A DNA stretch of 64,000 nt from Peptoniphilaceae bacterium (GCA_910589545.1 CAJUSY010000001.1:62001-126000), one strand, 5' to 3'. Shown: positions 52,609 to 60,911, counted from the first letter of the stretch. Made by a program: numbers and translations. The notes: generated from the sequence alone by a model not told the origin.

Positions 52609-53208
52609 CTAAAATGGCAAATCGTCATCATTGTTAAATGTTGCACCCATTCCCAAATCATTAGCGTTATTGTTGTTTGAACCAGCGTTGTTATTTAATA
52701 CAACTTCTTGTGCATTTTGGTATTTTTCTACATATTTATTCACAATCACTGCTGGAGCATTGTCCCTTAATTCCTTAACCGTTTTACCAGTTTTATAATC
52801 ATAAAAACCTTGTAATCTGTATTCGTAAACTTCTTTTGAACTATCGTTGTAATCAGTACCTTTATTTACTTCAACAATAATTCCCACAAATTTACCGATT
52901 AAGCTTGTGATGTTGCCATCTTTATCCCAGTTCATATTATTTTCGTTAATACCACATAAAGCTAACAAGTGATTGATGTGTCTTGTTGCAAACTCAACAT
53001 CTTCTCCATTTTTGTTTTTGTACCAAATAGCAAACCACGTTTTTTGTTCGTCCTTGTCTTCAAATGTTAGTCCTAAACCCTCAGAACTTGTTTTATTACT
53101 TTTACAAATCTTTGCCCTAGTACACTTCATAGTGTAAACTCCGCTTTTTCTAATCGCTCTGCTTGTGTTTAATTCTTCATTGTTGTAATTGTCATTAATT
53201 GTAAACAT
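52609..53208 (-). CDS. DUF669-like phage protein, probable ssDNA-binding role
   Basis: 199 residues. AWFAIWYKNKNGEDVEFATRHI-like middle part (KTWFAIWYKNKNGEDV) fits the DUF669 group. The C-terminus is asparagine-rich and ends NNDDDLPF, the acidic tip typical of single-strand DNA-binding proteins. It lies between the recombinase-like ATPase and the replisome genes. Confidence 0.65.
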   Translation of the reverse strand: MFTINDNYNNEELNTSRAIRKSGVYTMKCTRAKICKSNKTSSEGLGLTFEDKDEQKTWFAIWYKNKNGEDVEFATRHINHLLALCGINENNMNWDKDGNITSLIGKFVGIIVEVNKGTDYNDSSKEVYEYRLQGFYDYKTGKTVKELRDNAPAVIVNKYVEKYQNAQEVVLNNNAGSNNNNANDLGMGATFNNDDDLPF

Positions 53209-53211
53209 ATT

Positions 53212-53865
53212 CTATCCTCCATAATATTCGTTAATTTTTTCTGTTACGATTTTCAAATCGTTCTCTATCAACTGTTCATCAAACATGCCCAGCGGACTTT
53301 TTGTTGTATTAAATCCGTTGTTTTGCGTTTGAAAATAATACTTGTTATCTTGTATTACTGTATTTAAAACTATTGTGAATAAACCCTCAATAGTAATCTT
53401 TTCATCAAGCAATTTACCTATTGTCTTGACTTTACTTGTTCCATCTTCTTTTTGTTCGTTGTGACTTAAAAAGAATATATTCAAGTCTTCCCTCAGCCTA
53501 CTTGCAACATCAATTATCATGTAGTAGTGCTGTGCCATTTCTGTAAACTTATCAAATCCTTTTTCTTTAGCACGTACCATAAACTCATTACTAATCACGT
53601 ATTGGAAGTCGTCTATAATGATGTTCTTGATGTCTTTATTATTGTTCAAATACTTCAAACAACCGATAATCTTGTCGTAACTATCAGTGACTAACCTTTT
53701 ACCTTTTCCAGCCTTATCGACAAGTGGATAATTTTTTTTGAAGCCTTTGAATGGTAGTGGCTTGTTTACTGTTTGAATTATGAATGTGTCCTCACTATCC
53801 ATATTTCTAATACTTGTACTTTTTCCAGTACCCGATTGACCTAATATCAGTATTAAATTCGACAT
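53212..53865 (-). CDS. RecA-like P-loop ATPase (Sak4-type)
   Basis: 217 residues. Walker A is LGQSGTGKST and Walker B is KNIIIDDFQY, with FFLSHNEQ after it. Size and the neighbouring DUF669-like gene fit phage recombinases of the Sak4/AAA_24 group, which anneal or exchange strands. Confidence 0.75.
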   Translation of the reverse strand: MSNLILILGQSGTGKSTSIRNMDSEDTFIIQTVNKPLPFKGFKKNYPLVDKAGKGKRLVTDSYDKIIGCLKYLNNNKDIKNIIIDDFQYVISNEFMVRAKEKGFDKFTEMAQHYYMIIDVASRLREDLNIFFLSHNEQKEDGTSKVKTIGKLLDEKITIEGLFTIVLNTVIQDNKYYFQTQNNGFNTTKSPLGMFDEQLIENDLKIVTEKINEYYGG

Positions 53866-54347
53866 TAACGTATCCTCAAACTTTCTGTTTGTTTTATACC
53901 TACACCGTCAATAATCAAACCCTCTTTAATATCATTTAAGAGGTCTCGTTTGTTGAGTGTGCGTTCAACCTTATAGTATTCATCACCTATGTTATCTTCG
54001 CTTGTTATATCAAGTGCTGGAGTGTTCTTTTGAATACTAATAGTAAATAATTCAGTCTTAACCTTTTTACGCCCTGTTTGTTCCATACTTGCTTGTAGAT
54101 TTTTCTTTAACCAACTTATTTTATTTTCGGCGGTTTTTCTTTTCTTGTTGAATATCTTTTCTTGATTTTTAAAAGCCTCGACATCTGCCTCTAAATTCTT
54201 AATCATTTTCACATAGTTATCGCTTTTTTCTTCGATAGCAATGTTGAGGTTATTAGCCATTTCTTCAAGTTCTTCGGTGATTTCATCTGCTTCTTCAAGC
54301 ATTGTAAAGAACTTGACATAGTTTTCTGTTAATTCAAACAAATTCAT
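53865..54347 (-). CDS. Siphovirus Gp157-family protein
   Basis: 160 residues. A long coiled coil (residues 10-105) followed by the family signature KISWLKKNLQASMEQTGRKKVKTELF and PALDI. It is often linked to phage recombination or resistance genes; precise role unknown. Overlaps the ATPase gene by one base. Confidence 0.85.
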   Translation of the reverse strand: MNLFELTENYVKFFTMLEEADEITEELEEMANNLNIAIEEKSDNYVKMIKNLEADVEAFKNQEKIFNKKRKTAENKISWLKKNLQASMEQTGRKKVKTELFTISIQKNTPALDITSEDNIGDEYYKVERTLNKRDLLNDIKEGLIIDGVGIKQTESLRIR

Positions 54348-54559
54348 TACTTGTAATCCCTCACAATCTTATTAATTTCATCTAAATTTTTAAGAACAAA
54401 ATCTACTATACTATCTAAAGTGTTTTCGTATTGGTATAAACCACCTTGTAATAACATTGTTATTTGTAGTCTAATTTCGTGATTTACTGCGTCCTCTTTT
54501 GAATAAAACTTTTCTCCATCACCACACGTATATACTGTTTCTTGCCTTGAACTAATCAT
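54347..54559 (-). CDS. Small early phage protein, unknown
   Basis: 70 residues; YTCGDGEKFYSKEDAVNHE suggests a small zinc-free fold common in phage early regions. Function unknown. Confidence 0.5.
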   Translation of the reverse strand: MISSRQETVYTCGDGEKFYSKEDAVNHEIRLQITMLLQGGLYQYENTLDSIVDFVLKNLDEINKIVRDYK

Positions 54560-54887
54560 CTAAATTCTCCTTTTCTTTATTGTTTTTAAAATATATTTGC
54601 AAAAATGTGTAATGTAACTTCTTGCAACTGTTCTTTAAAGCGTTCAATTTATCATCATTAATCTTAAAATCGTCTTTAATAGCAACTTGCATTTCTTCAT
54701 CAAATATAAATACTAATTGTCCTCCAACTATCAACTCATGTTCAATCATTGACATTTGATTATTAGGCTTTCTAGTAAATATACAAGCAATCGGAAACTG
54801 CCCTGTACTAAATTGAAATTCTAAGTCTTCACTATCTGCTAACTGCTCAATCTTTTCGCTTATTTTATTTATTTCGTCTAATAACAT
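54552..54887 (-). CDS. Early phage protein, unknown
   Basis: About 111 residues from ATG 54887 (after AAAGGAGTG). FQFSTGQFPIACIFTRKP is followed by LVFIFDEEMQV, a beta-rich pattern. No function known to me. Confidence 0.5.
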   Translation of the reverse strand: MLLDEINKISEKIEQLADSEDLEFQFSTGQFPIACIFTRKPNNQMSMIEHELIVGGQLVFIFDEEMQVAIKDDFKINDDKLNALKNSCKKLHYTFLQIYFKNNKEKENLDD

Positions 54888-54977
54888 GTACACTCCTTTG
54901 ATTTCGTGCTATAATCACGTTGTATAATATTTTTTTTATCGGCTGTATTTGTGGTTATTTACAGTCGATTTTTTCTT

Positions 54978-55163
54978 TTATAACTCTTTTATATCAGTAC
55001 CTCTATAAAAACCTTGCATACCCTCACTCTTTTGAAAGTCAATCACAATTCTGTGCTTGAAATACTCATCTAATTCGTTTTTTAACTTATAAACTGAATT
55101 ATCGTAAAAGTACTCTAAACACTCATCTGTAATTTCAAAATCAATAGTTGTTCTAAATTTCAT
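54978..55163 (-). CDS. Small early phage protein, unknown
   Basis: 61 residues beginning KFRTTIDFEITDECLEYFYD. It overlaps the gene upstream by 4 bases. No motif recognised. Confidence 0.5.
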   Translation of the reverse strand: MKFRTTIDFEITDECLEYFYDNSVYKLKNELDEYFKHRIVIDFQKSEGMQGFYRGTDIKEL

Positions 55164-55462
55164 CTCCTTATCCCCCTTTTTGCTAATCCTCTAAACAAAT
55201 TTACATTCTCTTTAACTTCTGCCGATATTTCTTCCGACATTTTGCTATCCTTGTTGACATAGCTATCACCAATTTTTGTATTAAAACTATTAGCTGTTAT
55301 CTTTTTCTTTTTAACTCTAAATTTGAAATTAGCTAAATATTTTAAATCAATATTCACCTTGAACTTTTCTTCGAAAATCTTTGCTAATTCTTTATTTGCT
55401 ATATCAATATTGTCAAGCAAAAACTTTCCTTGTACTTTTGTGTATTTAAAATGTTTCCCCAT
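55160..55462 (-). CDS. Small basic early phage protein, unknown
   Basis: 100 residues with ANKELAKIFEEKFKVNIDLKY, then FKFRVKKKKIT; the first half has the form of a helix-turn-helix seen in phage HNH-associated proteins. No firm assignment. Confidence 0.5.
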   Translation of the reverse strand: MGKHFKYTKVQGKFLLDNIDIANKELAKIFEEKFKVNIDLKYLANFKFRVKKKKITANSFNTKIGDSYVNKDSKMSEEISAEVKENVNLFRGLAKRGIRR

Positions 55463-55687
55463 CTATACCTCATCTGCGTTACTCAAATAGCAAATTAGCA
55501 TTTCCAAGTAGTCTTTTGCTTTTAACAAGTCATCTAAACCGTTTTTGTCGTTGTATCTAATTAAATACTTCAACACATTGCACAAATAAAATCCGTCTTC
55601 AACCTTGCAATTATTCTTTTTAGCAATATCGATAATTACCCTCATTGCATTTTCGCCATTAATCATGTACCTATTTTTATTATCCAT
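55463..55687 (-). CDS. DUF3310-like small phage protein
   Basis: About 74 residues. The motif FYLCNVLKYLIRYNDKNGLDDLLKAKDYLE is that of DUF3310. I choose ATG 55687, which overlaps the upstream stop codon as TAATG; a longer in-frame reading would cover the neighbouring gene. Confidence 0.75.
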   Translation of the reverse strand: MDNKNRYMINGENAMRVIIDIAKKNNCKVEDGFYLCNVLKYLIRYNDKNGLDDLLKAKDYLEMLICYLSNADEV

Positions 55688-55902
55688 TACAACATTCTCC
55701 CAGTAATAACCAAAATATTTAAAAGTACAAGGAATTTTAAAATCATGATACACATACTACCAACAAGCTTTACATCATCTAACCTATCCGCTTTTTCCAC
55801 TTTCCTACATTTGCAAGTATGCTTTACTTCCTTTTTTTCTCTTTTTGGTCTTTTAAAATCAAAATAACTTTTATCATCAAAATCCGATACTTTCTTTTCC
55901 AT
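55687..55902 (-). CDS. Small membrane protein, unknown
   Basis: 71 residues: a charged head with HTCKCRK and a C-terminal hydrophobic helix (VGSMCIMILKFLVLLNILVI). Probably tail-anchored in the membrane. Function unknown. Confidence 0.5.
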   Translation of the reverse strand: MEKKVSDFDDKSYFDFKRPKREKKEVKHTCKCRKVEKADRLDDVKLVGSMCIMILKFLVLLNILVITGRML

Positions 55903-55912
55903 AATTCCCTCC

Positions 55913-56191
55913 TTAAAATGTTTGTGTAATACTCTTAATTACACTTTTTAATCTTCTGACATCATCTTTTAAATTGTTATTTTCTTGTCTTAGTACAAAT
56001 AATTCTTCTTCTAGTGCAACAGTCCTACCCGATTTTTCAACAGAATTGACTTGCTCCATAGGATAAGTACATCTGCCTATTTCTGTTCTTGTTAGTATTC
56101 CCTTAGCTTCAAGCGTTGAAATATGTTCTTCTGTAACACTCCACCTCTTAGATAAATCTTTTTTCGAAATAACAGTTTGTAGTTGTTCCAT
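55913..56191 (-). CDS. Excisionase/MerR-like helix-turn-helix protein with coiled coil
   Basis: 92 residues. SKKDLSKRWSVTEEHISTLEAKGIL is a winged-helix pattern as in excisionases; a leucine-rich coiled coil (LEEELFVLRQENNNLKDD) follows. It could be the prophage's excision factor, but it lies far from the integrase. Confidence 0.55.
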   Translation of the reverse strand: MEQLQTVISKKDLSKRWSVTEEHISTLEAKGILTRTEIGRCTYPMEQVNSVEKSGRTVALEEELFVLRQENNNLKDDVRRLKSVIKSITQTF

Positions 56192-56546
56192 TTTCTAACT
56201 CCTCATATTGTTTTTTTAAATCGTCATTTTGATATGTCTTGTTCCAGTCTTCCAAGTTTTCGTTTGCTAAAAACAACTTAACCTTTGTTTTTCTATGTTT
56301 TTCTTGCAAGTCTTGTAATTGTTGTTTTTCTTCCTCATACTGCTCTTTTAAAATTTGTATAGTATTAATGCAAGAATTTCTCATCTCTCTACCAAACTTT
56401 GAATTTTTACACAACAACAACTCATTTAAAAAGTTTTTTATTTCTTTGTTTTGCCCTAACTTTAAATAGCTATCCGCAACTTCTCTAATAAGTTTTTCTA
56501 AATCTTCTTCTTCCATCTCATAAATAAAATCTAATAATTTTTCCAC
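56148..56546 (-). CDS. Coiled-coil early phage protein, unknown
   Basis: 132 residues, long glutamate/lysine-rich helix in the second half. It overlaps the HTH gene downstream by 44 bases and the antirepressor by one. No function known. Confidence 0.5.
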   Translation of the reverse strand: MEKLLDFIYEMEEEDLEKLIREVADSYLKLGQNKEIKNFLNELLLCKNSKFGREMRNSCINTIQILKEQYEEEKQQLQDLQEKHRKTKVKLFLANENLEDWNKTYQNDDLKKQYEELENGTTTNCYFEKRFI

Positions 56547-57304
56547 TATGCAATCTCCCTTTCAATCATTGGTAAAATTCCATTTTTCTTCAATGCTTCA
56601 TACAAAAATAATCTTCCTTTTTGAGTCCACTTAGTAATCATAGTCACATCATTTGTTCCGTCTTTTCGTTGAAATTCAACAGTTTCAGAATGCGTATATC
56701 CATTACTTTGGTATCTACTGTATAATAACCATTGTTTACCTTGCTTATATTGAACTCCTAAACCATGTAATATTTTGTTCATTTCAGTACCACTAACTCC
56801 ATAATCTTTAGCTATTGCTGTAATCGTAACAAGTGACTTGCTTTTTAAAATCTTATCTGTATAATCAGCCTTAGGCTTTAATTCAGCGATTTGTTGACAT
56901 TGCATAGAATTCAAAACATTAAGTCTTTCGTTTTCTTTTGCTGTATCTACTAACTGTTCTAAAGCTTCAATGTAATTTTGTGGTAAAGCAATCTTCTTTT
57001 TATTCAATTCAGCTTCCATTCTGTTAAACTCATTGATATAAGCCATCTTAAAGTCGTTATAACCTTGAATATTAAACATATATAAAGTGAATCCATCTTT
57101 TGTTAATAGATATTCTTTTCTCATTTCGCCTTTTTTATCTTTATATTCACTTTGTAAAATCAACGAACGGAAATCTCCGTTGGTTAAAATCTCATCTAAC
57201 CTTTCTAACACATCAGCATGTCTTTTACTTAGTTGTTCAGCAATCGTCCTACTACTAACAACACTTTTTCCATCTACATTTTTAATTTCTACTAAATAAT
57301 TCAT
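56546..57304 (-). CDS. Phage antirepressor (Rha N-terminus, Ant C-terminus)
   Basis: 252 residues. The first 100 match the Rha domain (SSRTIAEQLSKRHADVLERLD, YLLTKDGFTLYMFNIQGY); the last 110 match the Ant domain (VTITAIAKDYGVSGTEMNKIL, TKWTQKGRLFLYEAL). Antirepressors of this type inactivate phage repressors to favour lytic growth. Confidence 0.85.
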   Translation of the reverse strand: MNYLVEIKNVDGKSVVSSRTIAEQLSKRHADVLERLDEILTNGDFRSLILQSEYKDKKGEMRKEYLLTKDGFTLYMFNIQGYNDFKMAYINEFNRMEAELNKKKIALPQNYIEALEQLVDTAKENERLNVLNSMQCQQIAELKPKADYTDKILKSKSLVTITAIAKDYGVSGTEMNKILHGLGVQYKQGKQWLLYSRYQSNGYTHSETVEFQRKDGTNDVTMITKWTQKGRLFLYEALKKNGILPMIEREIA

Positions 57305-57498
57305 ATTTGCTCCTTTTCATATAAACTCCACCAGTCTACGTTATATATTTCAGCGATTTTTTTTGCCACACTAACTGGAAGTTCTGTCTCTTCTATCTCA
57401 TAATTACTAATCGTTCTTTGATTTTTCCCGATAAGTTTTCCTAAATCTGATTGACTTAATCCATTTTCTTTTCTTAATTTAATTAATAAATTCAACAT
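57301..57498 (-). CDS. XRE-family regulator (65 residues)
   Basis: A single helix-turn-helix: LRKENGLSQSDLGKLIGKNQRTISNYE. It overlaps the antirepressor by 4 bases and is divergent from the gene at 57574. The palindrome between the two is likely its operator. Confidence 0.8.
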   Translation of the reverse strand: MLNLLIKLRKENGLSQSDLGKLIGKNQRTISNYEIEETELPVSVAKKIAEIYNVDWWSLYEKEQI

Positions 57499-57529
57499 AT
57501 TGTATCTATATCTCCTTTTTATGTGTATT

Positions 57530-57550
57530 TACCACTACATATGGTATAAT
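57530..57550 (+). promoter_or_regulatory. Operator and -10 region of the divergent gene
   Basis: TACCA-CTACATA-TGGTA (57530-57546) overlaps a TATAAT (57545-57550) that precedes the plus-strand gene. No good -35 is seen. Confidence 0.5.
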
Positions 57551-57573
57551 AATAAGTATAGGAGGTGGTTAAT

Positions 57574-57774
57574 ATGGATACTCAAAAGATATACGATGAA
57601 ATTGTTGATAAATGTATAATTTTGCCAGAAGAAATAATAGAAATTTTTAATTCAAACGAATTATCGAACCTTTCAAATGAAGAAAAAATTTTAACAACAT
57701 TAACTTCTGCATCTTTTAAATATACAAACCGTGTATTAATGTGTTTGCTTGAAAAACTTGATGAAATAAATTAA
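57574..57774 (+). CDS. Small acidic protein divergent from the XRE regulator, unknown
   Basis: 66 residues from ATG 57574 (after GGAGGTG). Helical, beginning DTQKIYDEIVDKCIILPEEII. It is the only plus-strand gene inside the early minus-strand operon and ends tail-to-tail with the next gene, sharing the bases TTAA of both stop codons. Confidence 0.6.
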   Translation: MDTQKIYDEIVDKCIILPEEIIEIFNSNELSNLSNEEKILTTLTSASFKYTNRVLMCLLEKLDEIN

Positions 57775-57944
57775 AATTTCTTGCTATCTTTTTTTATCTT
57801 TTCACAAATGATTTCAAATATCTTAGGATTAATTGAGGAATTGCTTTTTTGTAATTCTTCAATTTTTTCTACACGACTAATTAATTCATCAATTTTCGAA
57901 TTTAACATTTGTATTTCAATCTTTATATCTTCAAATAATTTCAT
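57771..57944 (-). CDS. Small coiled-coil protein (57 residues)
   Basis: Starts after a strong AAAGGAGGACGT site: MKLFEDIKIEIQMLNSKIDELI, a short coiled coil, ending KKDSKKF. It stands between the Cro-like gene and the convergent plus-strand gene. Function unknown. Confidence 0.6.
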   Translation of the reverse strand: MKLFEDIKIEIQMLNSKIDELISRVEKIEELQKSNSSINPKIFEIICEKIKKDSKKF

Positions 57945-58019
57945 ACGTCCTCCTTTGCTTCATTTATCTATAATTCTTTTTGCAATCTTATTTTGTTTTA
58001 CCTTTGCGTATTGCAAGTT

Positions 58020-58223
58020 TTAATTCAAAAAAAATTCTCTTAATTTTTCATCTGGAATATTTAATATATCTTGCAACACAAACATTTCATTGACTTTTAA
58101 TGGTCTAACACCATTTAATTTTAACATCCAAGTTGAATATGCAATATTTAATTTATCGCTTATATATTGATTATTTAAGCCTTTACGTGCAATTTCCGCC
58201 TTGACTAAATTAGTGCATATCAA
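58020..58223 (-). CDS. Cro-like regulator
   Basis: 67 residues, helix-turn-helix VKAEIARKGLNNQYISDKLNIAYSTWMLKLNGVRPL. First gene of the leftward early operon, opposite the CI repressor, so it takes the role of Cro. Confidence 0.75.
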   Translation of the reverse strand: MICTNLVKAEIARKGLNNQYISDKLNIAYSTWMLKLNGVRPLKVNEMFVLQDILNIPDEKLREFFLN

Positions 58224-58243
58224 GAAATCACCTCCTTATTTTA

Positions 58244-58329
58244 GTTGCGTTTTGCAACTTATAGTACTATTATAAAATCCTTTTTGCAATTTGTCAAGCG
58301 TTTTTTAAAAAAAATTTGCATAACGCAAA
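58244..58329. promoter_or_regulatory. CI/Cro operators
   Basis: Two palindromes, GTTGC-GTTTT-GCAAC (58244-58258) and TTTGC-ATAAC-GCAAA (58315-58329), and a related imperfect site starting TTTGCAATTTGTCAA (58283). All share the TTGC/GCAA arms with 5-base spacing, and they overlap the two divergent promoters. Confidence 0.75.
58269..58297 (-). promoter_or_regulatory. Early leftward promoter
   Basis: Perfect consensus on the minus strand: TTGACA (58297-58292), 17 bases, TATAAT (58274-58269). It drives the Cro-like gene and the early operon. Confidence 0.88.
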
Positions 58330-58344
58330 TTAATTCTATATAAT
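58316..58344 (+). promoter_or_regulatory. Promoter of the CI repressor gene
   Basis: TTGCAT (58316-58321), 17 bases, TATAAT (58339-58344). Its -35 lies in the right-hand operator, so the repressor can control its own gene. Confidence 0.75.
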
Positions 58345-58365
58345 TACATTAAAGGCGGTGTTATT

Positions 58366-58986
58366 ATGAATGAATTTTCTAAAATTGGTGTTAGATTAAA
58401 AACAAGTAGAGAACAAAATGACTTAACAATTAAAGACGTTGCAACGAGAATTGGATTATCGACTTCTACCATATCAAGGTATGAAAATGGAATTGTAGAA
58501 AATGTTAGTCTACCAACTATGCAAATGTTAGCTGGTTTATACAAGGTCAATGTGTTATGGTTATTAGGTAAAAGTGAGGATAAACACGAACGAACTATAA
58601 ACAAACAATCAACAATATCTGTACCATTAGTCGGCACTATAGCAGCAGGTACACCTATTCTAGCCGAAGAAAACATAGAACGATACTTTAATATAGATAG
58701 TTCTATAAAAGCCGATTTTTGTTTGAGAATTAAAGGCGACAGTATGATAAATGAGGGAATACATAATAACGATATTGTGTTCATTCATCAACAACCTATT
58801 CTTGAAAACGGAGAAATTGGAGCTATAATTATAGATGGTGAAGCAACATTAAAGAGATTTTATAAAACTGATACTGGAATAGTATTGCAACCAGCAAACG
58901 AAAAATATGCACCGATAATAGTTGATGAAAACTCAAATCTAATAATAGCTGGTAAATTATCAGCTATATTAAATATAAAAAATTAA
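58366..58986 (+). CDS. CI-type repressor with LexA-like peptidase domain
   Basis: 206 residues. An XRE helix-turn-helix (LTIKDVATRIGLSTSTISRYENG) is followed by an S24 domain with cleavage site Ala94-Gly95, nucleophile Ser126 (GDSMINEG) and Lys163 (EATLKRFY). It should be inactivated by RecA after DNA damage, so induction is probably SOS-linked. Confidence 0.92.
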   Translation: MNEFSKIGVRLKTSREQNDLTIKDVATRIGLSTSTISRYENGIVENVSLPTMQMLAGLYKVNVLWLLGKSEDKHERTINKQSTISVPLVGTIAAGTPILAEENIERYFNIDSSIKADFCLRIKGDSMINEGIHNNDIVFIHQQPILENGEIGAIIIDGEATLKRFYKTDTGIVLQPANEKYAPIIVDENSNLIIAGKLSAILNIKN

Positions 58987-59000
58987 AAGGAGATATAATA

Positions 59001-59729
59001 ATGGGAGAAAATCAAGACAAAGAAAAGATACAGAAAACACGAAAAAACAAATTGGACAAATACCGATACTGGTACAAAAATAAAAGGAATTGGTTTGATA
59101 TAATACTTTTTGTTATATTTTTTATTACGTTGCTTTATGCAATTGGAATATCAAATGAATATAAAATATTATCAAAAAATAGAGAAGATATAATATCTTC
59201 TGGTAACAAAATAAGAGACTCGTTAATAGAAACAGATGAAGCATATAAGAAATTGAGCAAAGAAAACGAAGAATTAAAGAAAAAAATAGATTTAGCTAAA
59301 CCTTGGTTTGAAATGGAAGAAAAAGAGAGAAAAGAAAAAGAAGCTAAATTGAAATCTGAAAAAGAAGCTAAAGAAAAGAAATTAGCAGAAGAAAAAGAAA
59401 AACAAGAAAAACAAGGATATAACACAGGAATAACTTATGAACAGTTAGCAAGAACACCTGATAAGTTAATGGGAAAAGCGGTTAAATTTCACGGAAAGGT
59501 AATTCAAATTATTGAAGGAGATACGGAAGTTCAAATGAGATTAGCCGTTAATGATAATTATGATAAAATTTTATACTGTGCTATTTCAAAAGATAATTTA
59601 AAGGGTACTAGAATATTAGAAAACGACAAAATAACTATATACGGACTTAGCACTGGATTAATTACTTATAATTCTACAATGGGTGGCAAAATTTCTATCC
59701 CAGGCGTTCTAATCGTAAAGTATGAATAA
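59001..59729 (+). CDS. Membrane-anchored lysogeny-module protein with C-terminal OB-like domain
   Basis: 242 residues: one membrane helix (about 32-50), a charged coiled coil (about 65-138), then a domain starting YEQLARTPDKLMGKAVKFHGKVIQI with beta-rich segments to the end. Its place between repressor and integrase, with repressor-linked expression, suggests a lysogenic conversion or superinfection-exclusion protein. Function not proven. Confidence 0.6.
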   Translation: MGENQDKEKIQKTRKNKLDKYRYWYKNKRNWFDIILFVIFFITLLYAIGISNEYKILSKNREDIISSGNKIRDSLIETDEAYKKLSKENEELKKKIDLAKPWFEMEEKERKEKEAKLKSEKEAKEKKLAEEKEKQEKQGYNTGITYEQLARTPDKLMGKAVKFHGKVIQIIEGDTEVQMRLAVNDNYDKILYCAISKDNLKGTRILENDKITIYGLSTGLITYNSTMGGKISIPGVLIVKYE

Positions 59730-59740
59730 TAAAAAAATAC

Positions 59741-59814
59741 CCCTCGTGATAAACACAAGGGATATCAAGTATATATGCTATACTTCAATTCTCAACAATA
59801 TTATAGCATATATA
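59741..59814. other. Stem-loops between lysogeny genes and integrase
   Basis: CCCTCGTG / CACAAGGG (59741-59761, one mismatch) with an A-run on its left, so it would terminate leftward transcripts. A perfect 13-bp repeat TATATATGCTATA (59770-59782) / TATAGCATATATA (59802-59814) follows, ending about 30 bases before the integrase gene. Confidence 0.5.
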
Positions 59815-59845
59815 TCTTTCATATTAAAATAAAGGAAGTGAGGAT

Positions 59846-60886
59846 ATGCAACAAACAGTAGGAAGTTCAGTTCGTAAATTAAATGGCAAATGGCAATCAA
59901 TAATCAGAATTAAAGTTAACGGTAAATGGAAGCAAGTAGATACAAAATATGGATTTAAAACCAAAGCAGAAGCCAACAACTGGATAAGTAAAAACATTGG
60001 TAAATACACTAAAACATACCAAATCAACGGATATGAGGATATAACATTAAGAGAACTAAAAGAAATATTTATCAACTATAAAAAAGATAAGGTTAGATAT
60101 AACACAATGGTGTCTATTACAACAGCATTAAACAAGCCTACACCATATGATGATAGAAAAGTAAAGACATTAACTAAAATGGATTTAGAAAATATCGTGA
60201 ATGGGATAAATAAACCTTATGTAACTAGACGATATAAAGAAATATTTAATTTTGCAATTAAAACGTTAGAAATGGATATAAAAAATCCAACAAAAAATTT
60301 AAAACAGCAAAAAGACTATAAAGAAAAAGTAATAGCTAATAGAAAACAATTTGAAAACATTATAAGACCTATATTCATCAATAAACCAAATTATTTATTA
60401 TATATCGAAATCGGATACAACACTGGATTAAGAGCTGGAGAAATCGCTGGATTGACTTATGCTGATATATTCCCTAATTATTTAATCGTTAATAAACAAT
60501 GGGATTACAAACACAAAACATTCGCAGTTACAAAAACCAAAAATAGCAATCGTAAAGTTCCGATAAGTAATTCGTTATATAAAAAAATAATAGAATATAA
60601 ACAAACTCAATCTGTTATTTCTATGGATAACAGAATATTTACTAATAACAACATAAGGGCATTAGTTGCAAATTATTTTCGTAAACAACTAAAAGATACA
60701 GAACTACAAGGATTTACGCCACATTCATTAAGACATAGCTATGCAACCAATCTAATTATTAATGGAATTGATTTTAAAACAGTTGCTGGAATATTAGGTG
60801 ATACAGTCGAAACTGTAATGAAGACTTATTCTCATTATACAGAACAAGGATATAAACAAGTTGAACGATTAATTAATAGCATTTAA
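59846..60886 (+). CDS. int: Tyrosine integrase
   Basis: 346 residues. N-terminal AP2-like arm-binding domain (SSVRKLNGKWQSIIRIKVNGKWKQ), a core-binding domain (about 65-160), and the catalytic domain with Arg196 (NTGLRAGEI), the TKTKNS lysine hairpin, His293-x-x-Arg296 (HSLRHSYAT) and Tyr328 (KTYSHYT). The last box carries Asp instead of the usual His (GILGDT), a common variant. It ends 82 bases before attR. Confidence 0.95.
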   Translation: MQQTVGSSVRKLNGKWQSIIRIKVNGKWKQVDTKYGFKTKAEANNWISKNIGKYTKTYQINGYEDITLRELKEIFINYKKDKVRYNTMVSITTALNKPTPYDDRKVKTLTKMDLENIVNGINKPYVTRRYKEIFNFAIKTLEMDIKNPTKNLKQQKDYKEKVIANRKQFENIIRPIFINKPNYLLYIEIGYNTGLRAGEIAGLTYADIFPNYLIVNKQWDYKHKTFAVTKTKNSNRKVPISNSLYKKIIEYKQTQSVISMDNRIFTNNNIRALVANYFRKQLKDTELQGFTPHSLRHSYATNLIINGIDFKTVAGILGDTVETVMKTYSHYTEQGYKQVERLINSI

Positions 60887-60893
60887 TTTTTTT

Positions 60894-60911
60894 GTGTAAT
60901 CTGTGTGTAAT
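60894..60911 (+). repeat. Right integrase arm-type sites
   Basis: Two direct copies of GTGTAAT, at 60894 and 60905, in TTGTGTAATCTGTGTGTAAT, matching the left arm sites in sequence and spacing. Confidence 0.65.
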
